A stretch of DNA of 64,000 bases from positions 2,497,501 to 2,561,500 of the forward strand of contig NZ_AP018449.1 of NCBI RefSeq assembly GCF_003966895.1, written 5' to 3'. A program made the translations under genes and the position numbers. Below the pieces are notes generated by a model, which saw only the letters and a program-made list of their open reading frames with translations, was not told the origin of the DNA and did not search any database. The first letter of the stretch is position 1. Every line of letters begins with the position of its first letter. This DNA is from Methylomusa anaerophila (GTDB taxonomy: Bacteria; Bacillota; Negativicutes; Sporomusales; Sporomusaceae). This document shows, piece by piece, positions 1-9,915 of this stretch.

Positions 1-902
1 AATTGATCATAGTTGGCATAATATATTCCTTTATTTCCCAAAATGTCAATATGACTGCGTTCTTTGATAAAACTTGCATCACAGGTTATAACAGGCTTAT
101 TGAAGATTGAAAACTCCCCACAAGCTATGCCGAAGCTCTCTCCTTGTAACCGGGCATGTAACATTGCATCACAAGTTTTAATAAATTTTGTTTTATAATA
201 TGGATCAGCCATACCTTCCAGAAAAATTATATTATTCATTTTAGTATTAGTAAACAATAACGGACTGATAAATTTGTTCAGCCATTTTTTTTTGAGAAAA
301 CTTTTTCTTTCTAAAAAGTTTTCGGTGTTCATAAACAAAAAGTAAATATCTTTACGTTTGGTTGCAATTGAATATACCAATCGTTTGACAAAAGGGATGT
401 CAAATGTTTCCAAGCCTCCGTAGCGACCGAATACAGTGGCGTTTTCCGGGATATTCAATTCTTTGCGCAAATCACCTTCCGCATTCGGCAAATGGACAAT
501 ATGCGGCACATACGGTACTTTGCCGCCGCTCATTTCTTGGCTTAGCCACTCAGATACGTAAGCATACACATTACCGTGGGGATCATAGTACTTAAATACG
601 GTATGGACGCAGTTTTTTATTCCTTTTAACAATATGCCGTCGTTTTCTCCGGCCTTAATTGCATAAAAAACGTCTACTCTTTCATCCTCAGCCAATTTCT
701 GCAACTGTTCCAATGTGTCGTAATAAAACACCCGGAATCGATTGTGAAATTTTTCTACCGCCATCGGGTGATGTATTTTCCCGCGTTTAACAGCAATGAG
801 CGAGTCATTGTTCAGTATCTCCTCATTGTAATGGGCATAATCAAATAAAGCAACCTCCGTACCTCGTAATGATAATTGATTGGAATGGAATAAGATTTTC
901 AT
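1..902 (-). CDS. GT-B glycosyltransferase, 3' end outside window
   Basis: An open frame of 300 codons starts with ATG at 902-900 and runs off the left edge without a stop. A good ribosome site (GTTAGGAG repeated twice in tandem) precedes the ATG. The protein starts MKILFHSNQLSLRGTEVA, a typical GT4-like N-terminal strand and loop. A middle segment VFGRYGGLETFDIPFVKRL and a late segment LHARLQGESFGIACGEFS resemble the second Rossmann domain and the nucleotide-sugar binding region of GT-B enzymes. It is transcribed divergently from the sugar-phosphate transferase gene and probably belongs to the same surface-glycan locus. Donor and acceptor cannot be told from the sequence. The family assignment rests on fold-level motifs, so it is moderately sure. 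Confidence 0.7.
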   Translation of the reverse strand, partial: MKILFHSNQLSLRGTEVALFDYAHYNEEILNNDSLIAVKRGKIHHPMAVEKFHNRFRVFYYDTLEQLQKLAEDERVDVFYAIKAGENDGILLKGIKNCVHTVFKYYDPHGNVYAYVSEWLSQEMSGGKVPYVPHIVHLPNAEGDLRKELNIPENATVFGRYGGLETFDIPFVKRLVYSIATKRKDIYFLFMNTENFLERKSFLKKKWLNKFISPLLFTNTKMNNIIFLEGMADPYYKTKFIKTCDAMLHARLQGESFGIACGEFSIFNKPVITCDASFIKERSHIDILGNKGIYYANYDQ

Positions 903-1118
903 CGAGACAGACTCCTAACTCCTAACTTTTTATAAAATTATACGTCCTTTTCAGTATTTAAACAAGAATGGGGTATATCTTTACGGTAATTCTCTGCTAT
1001 GGAAAAGAATAGATTTGAATTGAAACATTTACCTTGAAGATAAAGAACGGTTTTTGCAGGATTTTATGCATTTATGGCAAATTTAAAGCTATAGGCTATG
1101 CCAGGAGTTGATATAGAA

Positions 1119-2609
1119 ATGTTTGAAGCAAAACCGCAGACTCTTTCCTTAGATTCTGGAATATTTGGATCAGCGAAACTGACCGACAAACTTAGACGTT
1201 TGTTAGTTCCCACCATTTTTGTATGTACCGATTATGCAGCTGTTATATTGGCAATTTGGACTGCCTACATGCTGCGGGTTAACTTACTGCCTGGATTTTT
1301 GCCGCTGTTGCCGTTCACGGATATTCCCAACCTGTACACATATGTGGCCATTCCACTGACCGTACTGTTTTTTATGCATTTTGACAATATGTATACCCGG
1401 CGTCTTCCACTGTGGCAGCAGACAGAAAAGATATTTAAAATTACGGTTTATTCCTTTGTTTTCATTCTTATGATTATGTACATGACCGAGATTGTGAAGC
1501 ATCTGTCGCGTCCTTTTATGATTATGCTGGGTGTATTTACTTTTGGTTACCTGGCTTGCTGCCGCTATTTAGTCAAAAAGGCGCTAATCTCTCTTGATCT
1601 CTGGCAGATACCGGTCGTTCTCGTCGGGGCCGGTAAGACGGCGGAGCTTTTGATGCAGGCTTTTTGCCGGGACAGCGGTCTGGGATATAAGGTTGTCGGC
1701 CTGATTGAAGATAATCGGGAAAATATCGGTCCGGCATTTCACGGCATTCCGGTCATCGGTTCATTTGCCGATGCTGAAGAGGCTGTCAAGCAGGTTCCCG
1801 TTAAGAATGTGCTTATTGCTGCGCCGGGTCTTAGACGGGAGGGACTTGTAGATATCGTCTACCGTCTCCAGCCCTATGTGCGTAATATAACCTTTGTTCC
1901 CGACCTTTTTGGTATTCCGGTGGGGTCAATGGAACTGGATACGCTGCTCAATGAAAAAATTGTCTTGCTTAACGTGCGCAATAATCTGGCCCAATCGTAC
2001 AACCGCATGCTAAAACGCATATTTGACATAGTTCTGGCTACCTTTGGCGGGATTGCCATAGCGCCGCTGCTCTTATCTATCAGTGTTATTATATACCTGG
2101 ACTCTCCCGGTCCGGTGATTTTTTCCCATAAACGCGTCGGACCCAACGGAAAAATGTTTGGCTGTTACAAATTTCGCACGATGGAAATTAATGCTCAGGA
2201 AGTTTTGCAACAGTATTTATCGGCTAACCCTGATGCGAAAGAGGAATGGGAAAAGGATTTCAAACTAAAAAACGATCCCCGCATTACCCGGATCGGTAAA
2301 TTTCTGCGGCAAACGAGTCTGGATGAACTGCCGCAGCTTTTAAATGTCCTAAAAGGTGAGATGAGCCTGGTGGGGCCAAGGCCTATTGTTCAGGAAGAAA
2401 TATCCAAATATGGTGATTATATTCTTGATTATTACTTGGTCCGTCCCGGCATGACCGGCTTTTGGCAAGTCCACGGCCGTAATGATGTGGAATATGCGGA
2501 ACGGGTTCAGATGGACTCCTGGTATGTGAGGAACTGGTCCATGTGGCTGGACGTGGTTTTGCTGTTGAAAACTTTAAAGACAATATATAATAAAAACGGA
2601 GCTTATTAA
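1119..2609 (+). CDS. Undecaprenyl-phosphate sugar phosphotransferase (WbaP-like)
   Basis: This polyisoprenyl-phosphate hexose-1-phosphate transferase of about 496 residues would start glycan assembly by moving a sugar-1-phosphate onto undecaprenyl phosphate at the inner membrane. The N-terminal third holds about four hydrophobic segments, followed by a nucleotide-binding-like domain (VVLVGAGKTAELL). From about residue 300 comes the bacterial sugar transferase domain, with KRIFDIVLA, FSHKRVGPNGKMFGCYKFRT, LDELPQLLNVLKGEMSLVGP and the GMTGFWQVHGR end motif. I prefer the ATG at 1119, which has AGGAG at 1103-1107. An ATG at 1098 has no clear ribosome site but would add seven residues. It is the first gene of the plus-strand cluster. 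The sugar (galactose, glucose or other) cannot be decided. Confidence 0.9.
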   Translation: MFEAKPQTLSLDSGIFGSAKLTDKLRRLLVPTIFVCTDYAAVILAIWTAYMLRVNLLPGFLPLLPFTDIPNLYTYVAIPLTVLFFMHFDNMYTRRLPLWQQTEKIFKITVYSFVFILMIMYMTEIVKHLSRPFMIMLGVFTFGYLACCRYLVKKALISLDLWQIPVVLVGAGKTAELLMQAFCRDSGLGYKVVGLIEDNRENIGPAFHGIPVIGSFADAEEAVKQVPVKNVLIAAPGLRREGLVDIVYRLQPYVRNITFVPDLFGIPVGSMELDTLLNEKIVLLNVRNNLAQSYNRMLKRIFDIVLATFGGIAIAPLLLSISVIIYLDSPGPVIFSHKRVGPNGKMFGCYKFRTMEINAQEVLQQYLSANPDAKEEWEKDFKLKNDPRITRIGKFLRQTSLDELPQLLNVLKGEMSLVGPRPIVQEEISKYGDYILDYYLVRPGMTGFWQVHGRNDVEYAERVQMDSWYVRNWSMWLDVVLLLKTLKTIYNKNGAY

Positions 2610-2624
2610 TACTGTCTTGCTTTC

Positions 2625-2652
2625 ATAGCGTTACCCTGCCTGGTAACGCTAT
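2625..2652. terminator. Perfect 11-bp stem hairpin between two genes
   Basis: ATAGCGTTACC at 2625-2635 and GGTAACGCTAT at 2642-2652 form a perfect stem with a 6-nt loop, 16 nt after the phosphotransferase stop. No run of T follows, so it may be a weak terminator, an attenuator or an mRNA-stabilising hairpin rather than a classical intrinsic terminator. Confidence 0.5.
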
Positions 2653-2741
2653 TTACGCGAATAGATTAGAATATCTTCCAGGATACTGATTGCTTGTCCA
2701 GCAGAGCTATTAACGCTAAAAAACGGAAGGAGCATTGGACG

Positions 2742-3677
2742 GTGGAACATAATGAACGTATATATGTAGCTGGTCACCAGGGAATGGTCGGTTCAGCTAT
2801 TGTCAGGCAATTGCAAAAAGCAGGGTATGAACAATTGATTATGCGGACAAGCAGGGAACTGGACTTACGGTCGCAAAAAGCGGTAGATCAATTTTTTGCC
2901 GACCAGAAGCCGGATTATGTAATTGTGGCGGCGGCCAAAGTGGGAGGAATCGGCGCAAATTCCACATATCCGGCAGAATTTATTTATGATAATATCATGA
3001 TTGAAGCTAACCTTATTCATGCCGCTCACCAGTGGCGCGTAAAAAAACTGCTTTTTCTTGGCAGTTCCTGCATTTATCCGAAATTTTGTCCTCAACCCAT
3101 TAAAGAAGAGTATTTGCTAAGCGGATTTCTGGAATCAACCAACGAGGCCTATGCCATTGCCAAAATTGCCGGTATAAAATTGTGTCAGTATTATAAACAA
3201 CAATACGGCGACAATTTTATCTCTGTTATGCCAACAAATCTGTACGGTATAAACGACAATTTTGATTTGGAAACCTCCCATGTTCTGCCTGCGCTTATAA
3301 GAAAATTTCACGATGCAAAAGAGACTGGCGCGGATAAAGTTATTGTTTGGGGGACCGGTAAGCCGCGGCGTGAATTTTTGTATGTGGATGATTTAGCGGA
3401 AGCTTGTTGTTTTTTGATGCAGAATTACGAAAGCAATCATATTATTAATATAGGTACAGGAAAGGATTTGCCCATTCGTGAATTGGCGGAAATGATCCGG
3501 GAAATTGTCGGCTTTGCAGGAGATATCGTCTATGACGCAACGAAACCGGACGGAACTCCGGTCAAGCTTCTTGATGTAAGCCGTATCAATCAATTAGGAT
3601 GGCAGGCTAAAACCCCGCTGCGGGCCGGGATAGAAAAAACTTATACTTGGTATACACGCAGTGATGTTTGTTATTAA
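2742..3677 (+). CDS. fcl: GDP-L-fucose synthase
   Basis: GDP-4-keto-6-deoxy-D-mannose 3,5-epimerase/4-reductase makes GDP-L-fucose from the product of Gmd in the cytoplasm. The 311-residue length fits the family. It has the NADP-binding loop [10 protein letters not shown], the segment [20 protein letters not shown] and the catalytic Tyr-Lys pair in [25 protein letters not shown] is also characteristic. I place the start at GTG 2742, nine bases after GGAAGGAG (2725-2732). The same frame is open further upstream from a TTG at 2694, but that start has no ribosome site. The partner gene gmd lies 26 kb downstream in the same cluster, so the GDP-fucose pathway is split across it. Confidence 0.93.
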   Translation: MEHNERIYVAGHQGMVGSAIVRQLQKAGYEQLIMRTSRELDLRSQKAVDQFFADQKPDYVIVAAAKVGGIGANSTYPAEFIYDNIMIEANLIHAAHQWRVKKLLFLGSSCIYPKFCPQPIKEEYLLSGFLESTNEAYAIAKIAGIKLCQYYKQQYGDNFISVMPTNLYGINDNFDLETSHVLPALIRKFHDAKETGADKVIVWGTGKPRREFLYVDDLAEACCFLMQNYESNHIINIGTGKDLPIRELAEMIREIVGFAGDIVYDATKPDGTPVKLLDVSRINQLGWQAKTPLRAGIEKTYTWYTRSDVCY

Positions 3678-3751
3678 AAGATAAAGAAGATAAAAGGTTC
3701 TTAATAACAGGTAAAAAATACCATATTACTTGCGATAGGAGAAATAAAAGC

Positions 3752-4486
3752 ATGAAAGGAATTATTTTGGCGGGAGGTACGGGTTCACGCCTGTATCCTT
3801 TGACAAAAGTGACCAATAAACATTTATTGCCTGTTGGCAAATATCCGATGATTTATTATCCAATTGCCAGACTGGCAAGGGCGGGTATTACGGAAATCCT
3901 TATTGTTACAGGCAGGGAACACATGGGCGCTGTTGTAAATTTGCTGGGCAGCGGGTACGAACTGGGATTGGAATTTACTTATCGCATTCAGGACCAACCG
4001 GGAGGCATTGCGCAAGCATTGGGTTTAGGGGAACACTTCGTTGGCCAGGATCGTTGTGTAGTAATTCTTGGTGATAATATTTTTGAAGATGAACTTATTG
4101 AATATGTCAAAAACTTTTCCGTCCAAAAAAACGGCGCAAAAATAATAATTAAAGAAGTTGAAGATCCGGAACGGTATGGTGTGGCTGAATTATCGGACGA
4201 CCGAATTATCTCTATTGAGGAAAAACCGCAAAAGCCAAAATCGAATTACGCTGTCAGCGGCATATACATGTATGATTCCAGCGTATTTAACATCATAAAA
4301 ACGCTGAAGCCTTCCGGGCGGGGAGAATTGGAAATTACCGATGTAAACAATGTATATATCCAGCAAGGAAACTTAACGTATGATTTTCTTAACGGCTGGT
4401 GGACAGATGCCGGGACGTTTCCGTCACTGATAAAAGCAACAGAACTTTCCCGGGATATTATCCTGGATTTAGGGGTGACGCCATGA
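3752..4486 (+). CDS. rfbA: Glucose-1-phosphate thymidylyltransferase (short form)
   Basis: The enzyme makes dTDP-glucose from glucose-1-phosphate and dTTP, the first step toward dTDP-rhamnose. The nucleotidyltransferase signature LAGGTGSRLYPLT is near the N-terminus. GDNIFED and EEKP motifs follow, as does YPIARLARAGI. At 244 residues it is shorter than the roughly 290-residue enterobacterial RmlA and lacks the usual C-terminal helical extension, like other short forms. The ATG at 3752 is ten bases after AGGAG (3737-3741). The frame is open further upstream, but that stretch is not coding-like. It overlaps the next gene by four bases (ATGA), so the two are translationally coupled. Confidence 0.92.
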   Translation: MKGIILAGGTGSRLYPLTKVTNKHLLPVGKYPMIYYPIARLARAGITEILIVTGREHMGAVVNLLGSGYELGLEFTYRIQDQPGGIAQALGLGEHFVGQDRCVVILGDNIFEDELIEYVKNFSVQKNGAKIIIKEVEDPERYGVAELSDDRIISIEEKPQKPKSNYAVSGIYMYDSSVFNIIKTLKPSGRGELEITDVNNVYIQQGNLTYDFLNGWWTDAGTFPSLIKATELSRDIILDLGVTP

Positions 4487-4938
4487 TTCAGGGAGTAGAG
4501 ATAAAAAAACTGGTGCGCCACAGTGATGATCGCGGTTTTTTTATGGAGATTCTGCGGGATGACGATAAACTATTGAAAAATTTTGGGCAGGCTTCCCTGT
4601 CAAAAAGTTATCCGGGGGTGATAAAAGCTTTTCACTACCATAAGAAGCAGGATGATATTTGGTTCTTTCCCGCAGGAAACGCGCAGGTGGTGTTGTATGA
4701 CGTACGGGAAGAGTCGCCGACTAAAGGAGAAACGAATGTATTCTATCTCGGTGAAGATAATCCGCAAATCCTCTTAATACCTGTCGGCGTGGCTCATGGT
4801 TACCGCGTCCTGGGATCTTCGCCGGCAATTATTGTCTATTTTACATCTCAGTCTTATGATCCTGCTGATCCGGATGAATATCGCATACCCTGGGATGATT
4901 CGGAAATAAATTTTGATTGGTCGACTAAAAACAGGTAG
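4483..4938 (+). CDS. rfbC: dTDP-4-dehydrorhamnose 3,5-epimerase family protein
   Basis: This is the cupin-fold epimerase for the step between RfbB and RfbD. At 151 residues it is shorter than the usual 180 or so. It carries GVIKAFHYHKKQDD, which matches the catalytic-histidine strand of RmlC, and PVGVAHGYRVLG, which matches the family's conserved AHG loop. The start ATG overlaps the rfbA stop. Its place among rfbA, rfbB and rfbD supports the rhamnose role. A related epimerase making another dTDP-6-deoxy sugar is possible because the substrate loop is short. Confidence 0.85.
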   Translation: MIQGVEIKKLVRHSDDRGFFMEILRDDDKLLKNFGQASLSKSYPGVIKAFHYHKKQDDIWFFPAGNAQVVLYDVREESPTKGETNVFYLGEDNPQILLIPVGVAHGYRVLGSSPAIIVYFTSQSYDPADPDEYRIPWDDSEINFDWSTKNR

Positions 4939-4948
4939 GAGCGCAAAT

Positions 4949-5965
4949 ATGACTACGAATGTTTTAGTTACCGGCGGCGCCGGTTTTATTGGCAGTAATT
5001 TTGTTCGGCATATGCTGAACAAATATCCGGAATATAAAATAATCAATGTTGATATGTTGACCTATGCGGGGAATCTTGCCAACCTGCGGGACATAGAAAC
5101 CGACGCCGATTATATTTTCCACAAAGCGGATATTGCCGACCATGCGGCCATGGATGCTTTTTTTGCCGATTATTCTTTTGAGTATGTAGTGAATTTTGCG
5201 GCGGAGTCTCATGTGGACCGCAGCATTGAAGAGCCGGAGAAATTTATTAGAACCAATATCATGGGGACTCAGGTTTTATTGGATCAGGCCAAAAAGTATG
5301 GGGTAAAGAAATATTTGCAGGTTTCCACCGATGAGGTTTATGGCGCATTAGGGGCTGAGGGCCTTTTTACGGAAGAAACCCCAATAGCTCCCAATAGCCC
5401 GTACTCTGCCAGCAAAGCCGGCGCTGATCTTATGGTGCGGGCTTATTATGAAACATTTGGTTTACCGGTCAATATTACCAGGTGTTCCAACAACTACGGA
5501 CCTTACCATTTTCCTGAGAAGCTTATTCCTTTGATGGTGACTAACGCCTTGGAAAATAAGGAACTGCCGGTATACGGGGATGGTTTGCATGTACGGGACT
5601 GGCTCCATGTCAGCGATCATTGCCAGGCCATAGATCAGGTTTTACACCGGGGAAGCGTCGGAGAAGTGTATAATATCGGCGGTAACAATGAGAAAACAAA
5701 TATCGAAATCGTTCGCAATATTCTCGCTGCGCTAGGCAAGCCCGACACTTTGATCAGATATGTGAAAGATCGGCCCGGTCATGACCGGCGCTATGGGATA
5801 GATGCGACAAAAATAAAAAGGGAACTTGGCTGGAAGCCGTTATATACATTCGAACAGGGCTTAATAGAAACAGTGGCGTGGTATCAAGAGCATGCTGACT
5901 GGTGGCGGGCCATTAAATCCGGGGAATACCGGGAATATTACAAAAAAATGTATGCAAAACGTTAG
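4949..5965 (+). CDS. rfbB: dTDP-glucose 4,6-dehydratase
   Basis: An extended short-chain dehydrogenase of 338 residues converts dTDP-glucose to dTDP-4-keto-6-deoxyglucose. It has GGAGFIGSNFVRH for NAD binding, AAESHVDRS, STDEVYG with the catalytic Thr-Asp-Glu, and YSASKAGAD with the catalytic Tyr and Lys. All are canonical for RmlB. The ATG at 4949 follows AGGAG at 4937-4941, which overlaps the preceding stop codon. It sits in the tight rfbA-C-B-D block. Confidence 0.95.
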   Translation: MTTNVLVTGGAGFIGSNFVRHMLNKYPEYKIINVDMLTYAGNLANLRDIETDADYIFHKADIADHAAMDAFFADYSFEYVVNFAAESHVDRSIEEPEKFIRTNIMGTQVLLDQAKKYGVKKYLQVSTDEVYGALGAEGLFTEETPIAPNSPYSASKAGADLMVRAYYETFGLPVNITRCSNNYGPYHFPEKLIPLMVTNALENKELPVYGDGLHVRDWLHVSDHCQAIDQVLHRGSVGEVYNIGGNNEKTNIEIVRNILAALGKPDTLIRYVKDRPGHDRRYGIDATKIKRELGWKPLYTFEQGLIETVAWYQEHADWWRAIKSGEYREYYKKMYAKR

Positions 5966-5983
5966 GAGTTAGGATGAAATCTG

Positions 5984-6823
5984 ATGAAAATACTGGTTAC
6001 AGGCGCCAAGGGACAATTAGGCCAGGAAATTTCCCGGCAGATGGATGCAGACCAGCAACTGATTTTGACTGATATTGATAATTTGGATATTACCAATCAA
6101 GATAAAGTACGCAGTGTTTTCCAGGAAGTCAAACCCCAGGCGGTAATTCATTGCGCTGCCTATACGAATGTCGACGGCGCCGAACAGGATTTTGACGGCG
6201 CATATAAAGTTAACGTTATTGGTTCGCAGAATTTGGCGTCTCAGTGTCTTGAGCACCATGCCAGAATGGTATATATTAGCACGGATTATGTATTTGACGG
6301 TCAGGGGACTAGGCCGTACCGGGAATTTGACCCAACAAACCCGCTGAGCGTATATGGGAAAACAAAACTATACGGGGAAAACATTATCAGGGAAATATTA
6401 GGACGGCATTATATTGTGCGTACATCCTGGCTGTATGGCGATGGACATAATTTTGTAAGAACCATGTTGCGCTTAGCCAAGGAGAAAAAGCAATTGCGGG
6501 TTGTCAGCGACCAGATAGGAAGCCCGACCAATTCCAAGGATTTAGTCTGGGCGATCAGGCAATTATTGCTTACTGATGCCTATGGCGTTTATCATGGCTC
6601 AGGTAATGGGGCCTGCTCCTGGTATGAGTTTGCTGTTAAAATATTTGCATTTGCCGGAGTAAACATTGCTGTTGAACCCATTACCACGGGGGAATATCTT
6701 TTGCCGGCAACTCGCCCGGCTTATTCAGTTATGGAAAACTACATGTTGAAGATGGCGCAGGGCGATCCATTCCGCCTTTGGGAGGAAGCACTTGAAGACT
6801 ATTTATGTGATCTGAATAGCTGA
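5984..6823 (+). CDS. rfbD: dTDP-4-dehydrorhamnose reductase
   Basis: The final reductase in dTDP-L-rhamnose synthesis, 279 residues. It shows VTGAKGQLGQE for NADP binding, HCAAYTNVDGAE, STDYVFDGQ, and the YGKTK Tyr-Lys pair. RTSWLYG and the SDQIGSPT segment are also typical of RmlD. The ATG at 5984 lies ten bases after a tandem AGGAGTTAGGA site; a nearby ATG at 5974 is out of frame. It ends the rhamnose block. Confidence 0.95.
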   Translation: MKILVTGAKGQLGQEISRQMDADQQLILTDIDNLDITNQDKVRSVFQEVKPQAVIHCAAYTNVDGAEQDFDGAYKVNVIGSQNLASQCLEHHARMVYISTDYVFDGQGTRPYREFDPTNPLSVYGKTKLYGENIIREILGRHYIVRTSWLYGDGHNFVRTMLRLAKEKKQLRVVSDQIGSPTNSKDLVWAIRQLLLTDAYGVYHGSGNGACSWYEFAVKIFAFAGVNIAVEPITTGEYLLPATRPAYSVMENYMLKMAQGDPFRLWEEALEDYLCDLNS

Positions 6824-6842
6824 CTAGCGGCGAGGGGTGTAC

Positions 6843-7790
6843 ATGAGTAAAAAAATTTCTGTTTTGGTGCCGATGTACAATGAGATGAATAGTATTGAGC
6901 CATTTTTTGAGCGACTATTGTCTTCTTTGGGAAAAATTAATTATGATTATGAGGTTATTTGCGTCAATGACGGAAGTACCGACAACACATTGGAAATGCT
7001 CATTGATTATAGCAAAAAAAATAATAAAATAAAAATTATTAATTTTTCCCGAAACTTTGGCAAGGAAATTGCGATGACGGCGGCCCTGGATTATTCTGCG
7101 GGACATGCTGTCGTTTTGCTTGATGCCGACCTGCAACATCCGCCGGAAGTCATAAGTGAATTAATAAATGAATGGAATCAAGGCTATGATGTTGTTTATG
7201 CGACGCGAAAAGTACGGCTTGGTGAAAGTTGGCTGAAAAAGACTACCGCTCTTTTGTTTTATCGAATAATTAAAAAACTAAGTGATATTAATATTCCTCA
7301 AAATACAGGCGATTTTCGCCTCATGGACAGACGTGTTGTCGAAGCTTTGAAAAAATTGCCGGAAAGAACCAGGTTTATGAAAGGACTCTTTGCCTGGATT
7401 GGATTTAAACAGAAGTCTATATTGTTTGAGCAACAGCCTCGCTGGGCCGGACAAACAACTTGGAATTATTGGAAATTGTGGAATTTCGCCTTGGAAGGAA
7501 TCACTTCCTTCAGTTCTTTTCCCCTAAAAGTTTGGGGCTACGTCGGCGTGGCATTGTCAATCATATCTTTTGTGTATGTTCTTATTCTTATTCTTCAATA
7601 TTTGATAAGAGGCGTCGATGTCCCCGGTTATACCTCAATCATGGTTGTTATGCTTTTTCTTGGCGGAATACAGTTGATTGGCTTGGGAGTAATTGGCGAA
7701 TATTTAGGCAGAGTCTTTATTGAAGTAAAAGAACGTCCCCTGTACATAATCAGGGATCTATATGGTTTTGACCATAATCAGGAAAGTTAG
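6843..7790 (+). CDS. GT2 polyprenyl-phosphate glycosyltransferase (GtrB/DPM1-like)
   Basis: A membrane-linked GT2 enzyme of 315 residues that probably loads a sugar from a nucleotide sugar onto undecaprenyl phosphate on the cytoplasmic face. The catalytic domain has SVLVPMYNE, CVNDGSTDNT, LLDADLQHPPEVI (the DxD-type acidic motif) and QNTGDFRLMDRRVV. Two C-terminal hydrophobic segments (about residues 235-255 and 265-290) are typical of GtrB and ArnC. The ATG at 6843 follows GAGGGG; the GTG at 6837 lies inside that site. With the GtrA-like protein and the GT-C enzymes downstream it fits a Gtr-type side-branch glycosylation module. Confidence 0.88.
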   Translation: MSKKISVLVPMYNEMNSIEPFFERLLSSLGKINYDYEVICVNDGSTDNTLEMLIDYSKKNNKIKIINFSRNFGKEIAMTAALDYSAGHAVVLLDADLQHPPEVISELINEWNQGYDVVYATRKVRLGESWLKKTTALLFYRIIKKLSDINIPQNTGDFRLMDRRVVEALKKLPERTRFMKGLFAWIGFKQKSILFEQQPRWAGQTTWNYWKLWNFALEGITSFSSFPLKVWGYVGVALSIISFVYVLILILQYLIRGVDVPGYTSIMVVMLFLGGIQLIGLGVIGEYLGRVFIEVKERPLYIIRDLYGFDHNQES

Positions 7791-7856
7791 TATTGTTAAG
7801 GGGGAACGAGAAAAATATAAATGTATGCCAGCCAAGTGAAGTTAGGAGACACAAAT

Positions 7857-9869
7857 GTGAGAAATTATTTACCCCCGTTATGCAAAGCGAAATTGGCGTG
7901 TTATATTTTATTTTTAGCAGTTTGGGGCGTTACTGTACTTCCGTCTGCATATGAGGCGCCCTTCGGCTATTTGGATGATGCCGGCACTGTAGTGGCTGTA
8001 AGGAATGTTAGCCAGAATTGGGCTGGATTATTGCCGGACCCGGAAACCGGCCGCTTTCAGCCTATATACTGGTTAGGTAAATTATTGGCCTGCTCCTTAT
8101 GGGGCGATTCGCCGGCGGCGTTCTATTTATTCCAGGCGCTGACGGTTTTGTTAAACGGGTTGATAATAATATATTTAGTCAATCGATTTACGCGGTCAAC
8201 CTTTGCCGGACTGGCAGCAGGCATTTTTTTTATTACCGGCTCTAGTATATATGAAGCGGTATATACATTAGGCAAGTCGGAAATTCAGGCATCCTTGTTT
8301 CTGTTTCTGATTATTGCCGCTAATGCCGTTTATCTTGAGTGTCAAAGCCGCCGCACCGCCATTGCCGCCTTAGCAGCAATTTTTATATGCAGCTTATGCG
8401 CCAACTGGACGAAAGAGACTTTAGCAGCTGCGTCTGTATTTTGGCTTACCGGACTATCCGTTTCCTATATGCGAATACCGGAACAAAGACATTTTTTGTC
8501 TGCCTGGCTGCAAACGTCCCTTGTTGGCATTGCGGCGGTAATTGTCTCGCGCCTTGGTTACTATGCGCTGAGACCAGAAATTTCAGCGGAAGCATATACT
8601 AAATTTGTTATAAACATAACTGGTATAAAAGAGAATTTATTATTCTATCTTCAGCAAACCCCGGATGTTATTTTTTTTGGCTTGCTTTCCGCCGCGTTGG
8701 TACTTGCATGGAGTGGGCGGTTTCAACAATCAGAACAAGCCGGCCAAAAAATATATATAATTATATGTGGAATCTTGTTGACTGGATGGGGCTATTTTTT
8801 AGGCATGCTTTGCTGGCGATGGGGTGAGGCTTATTATTTATATATTCCCGGCGCCTTATTTCAAACAGCGTGCATTGTGGCCGGATATTTTGTATTGCGC
8901 TTATACAAGTGTACCCGCAGCCTAATAGTTTTGGTTTTGCTGCTTATTAGTATATTTAAGTTTTATGGGCTGATTTACGGTTATTATGTGGCGGTGTCGC
9001 AACGGATAAACGACTCTATGTATTATGAAGCAATCCGAAAATATGCTGAATTGGCTAAACCGGGTGACCGTTTGCTGCTGGAACAATGGAATGATTTTGA
9101 AGAACCTGCTTATTCTTCGCGGCTTATGCTGCAACAGGTTTTTTCCTTACAAACGGAAGTATATGGCATTCGCAGCCTTTTTACCGGACAATCGCTTACG
9201 GAAGAGCAGAAAAAACTGTATTCTATAAAAAATGAATGGAACGACACCATATTAAAACCTAAAAAAGGCGATTACATACTATTTATGCCCGGAAAAAATT
9301 CTGCTTACTGGATAGTCCGGGGGGTGGCCCCGTTTGTTGCTGCGCACTCCCACTTTGAAAGAATGGCCGATCATGTGACAGTAAAAAGTGAAAATCTACA
9401 AAGCAAATCCTGCTTGATTATACAACCCCAAGCCCCATTTATTGTCCTAGACAAAGTTTACCGCGGGTATCGTTTATACCAGATCGGCGACATTGAGAAG
9501 ATGATTCAATGGTCTGGCCAGTTTGATGATGGCTGGATTGGGCGAAGCGCGATTGCCGCAATTCCAAACCCGGCGGAACAAGAAAACGTTTATTTTGAAG
9601 TCTTTGTTCCACAGCAAGTTTTACCGCAGAGGCTCACAATTCATTGCGGCGATGCCCTTGTGAGCGATATAACTTTTTCCGAAAGTGGGACATACCCGTT
9701 AGTACTAAATTTGGACAATTATATTACAAATAACCATTCCGTTTCCGCTTCCGTTGACTTAAAATTTTCCGTAAGCAACATCTTTGTACCGCAAAACATG
9801 GGACTTAACAAGGATACTCGGGAATTAGGCCTATTACTTAAGTCTTCAAAACTTGTACTTAAAGATTAG
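7857..9869 (+). CDS. Multi-pass GT-C-like membrane glycosyltransferase
   Basis: A protein of about 670 residues with a dense hydrophobic N-terminal half (roughly ten membrane segments) and a soluble C-terminal part. The first loop contains FGYLDDAG, an acidic pair placed like the catalytic aspartates of GT-C enzymes that use lipid-linked sugars. GRFQPIYWLGK and YTLGKSEIQA are shared with its paralog at 13003. I infer that it moves a sugar from the undecaprenyl-phosphate carrier made by the GtrB-like enzyme onto a glycan outside the membrane. No characterised family name is assigned. GTG 7857 has AGGAG eight bases upstream. An ATG at 7821 in the same frame has only a distant G-rich site. Confidence 0.7.
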   Translation: MRNYLPPLCKAKLACYILFLAVWGVTVLPSAYEAPFGYLDDAGTVVAVRNVSQNWAGLLPDPETGRFQPIYWLGKLLACSLWGDSPAAFYLFQALTVLLNGLIIIYLVNRFTRSTFAGLAAGIFFITGSSIYEAVYTLGKSEIQASLFLFLIIAANAVYLECQSRRTAIAALAAIFICSLCANWTKETLAAASVFWLTGLSVSYMRIPEQRHFLSAWLQTSLVGIAAVIVSRLGYYALRPEISAEAYTKFVINITGIKENLLFYLQQTPDVIFFGLLSAALVLAWSGRFQQSEQAGQKIYIIICGILLTGWGYFLGMLCWRWGEAYYLYIPGALFQTACIVAGYFVLRLYKCTRSLIVLVLLLISIFKFYGLIYGYYVAVSQRINDSMYYEAIRKYAELAKPGDRLLLEQWNDFEEPAYSSRLMLQQVFSLQTEVYGIRSLFTGQSLTEEQKKLYSIKNEWNDTILKPKKGDYILFMPGKNSAYWIVRGVAPFVAAHSHFERMADHVTVKSENLQSKSCLIIQPQAPFIVLDKVYRGYRLYQIGDIEKMIQWSGQFDDGWIGRSAIAAIPNPAEQENVYFEVFVPQQVLPQRLTIHCGDALVSDITFSESGTYPLVLNLDNYITNNHSVSASVDLKFSVSNIFVPQNMGLNKDTRELGLLLKSSKLVLKD

Positions 9870-9915
9870 CAGCGATTTTGCGTTTAATGAAAAAATTATA
9901 CCGGAGGATAAGCAT

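Noticed and set aside
404-595. Short plus-strand ORF
   Set aside because: It lies antisense within the partial glycosyltransferase gene and has no coding character.
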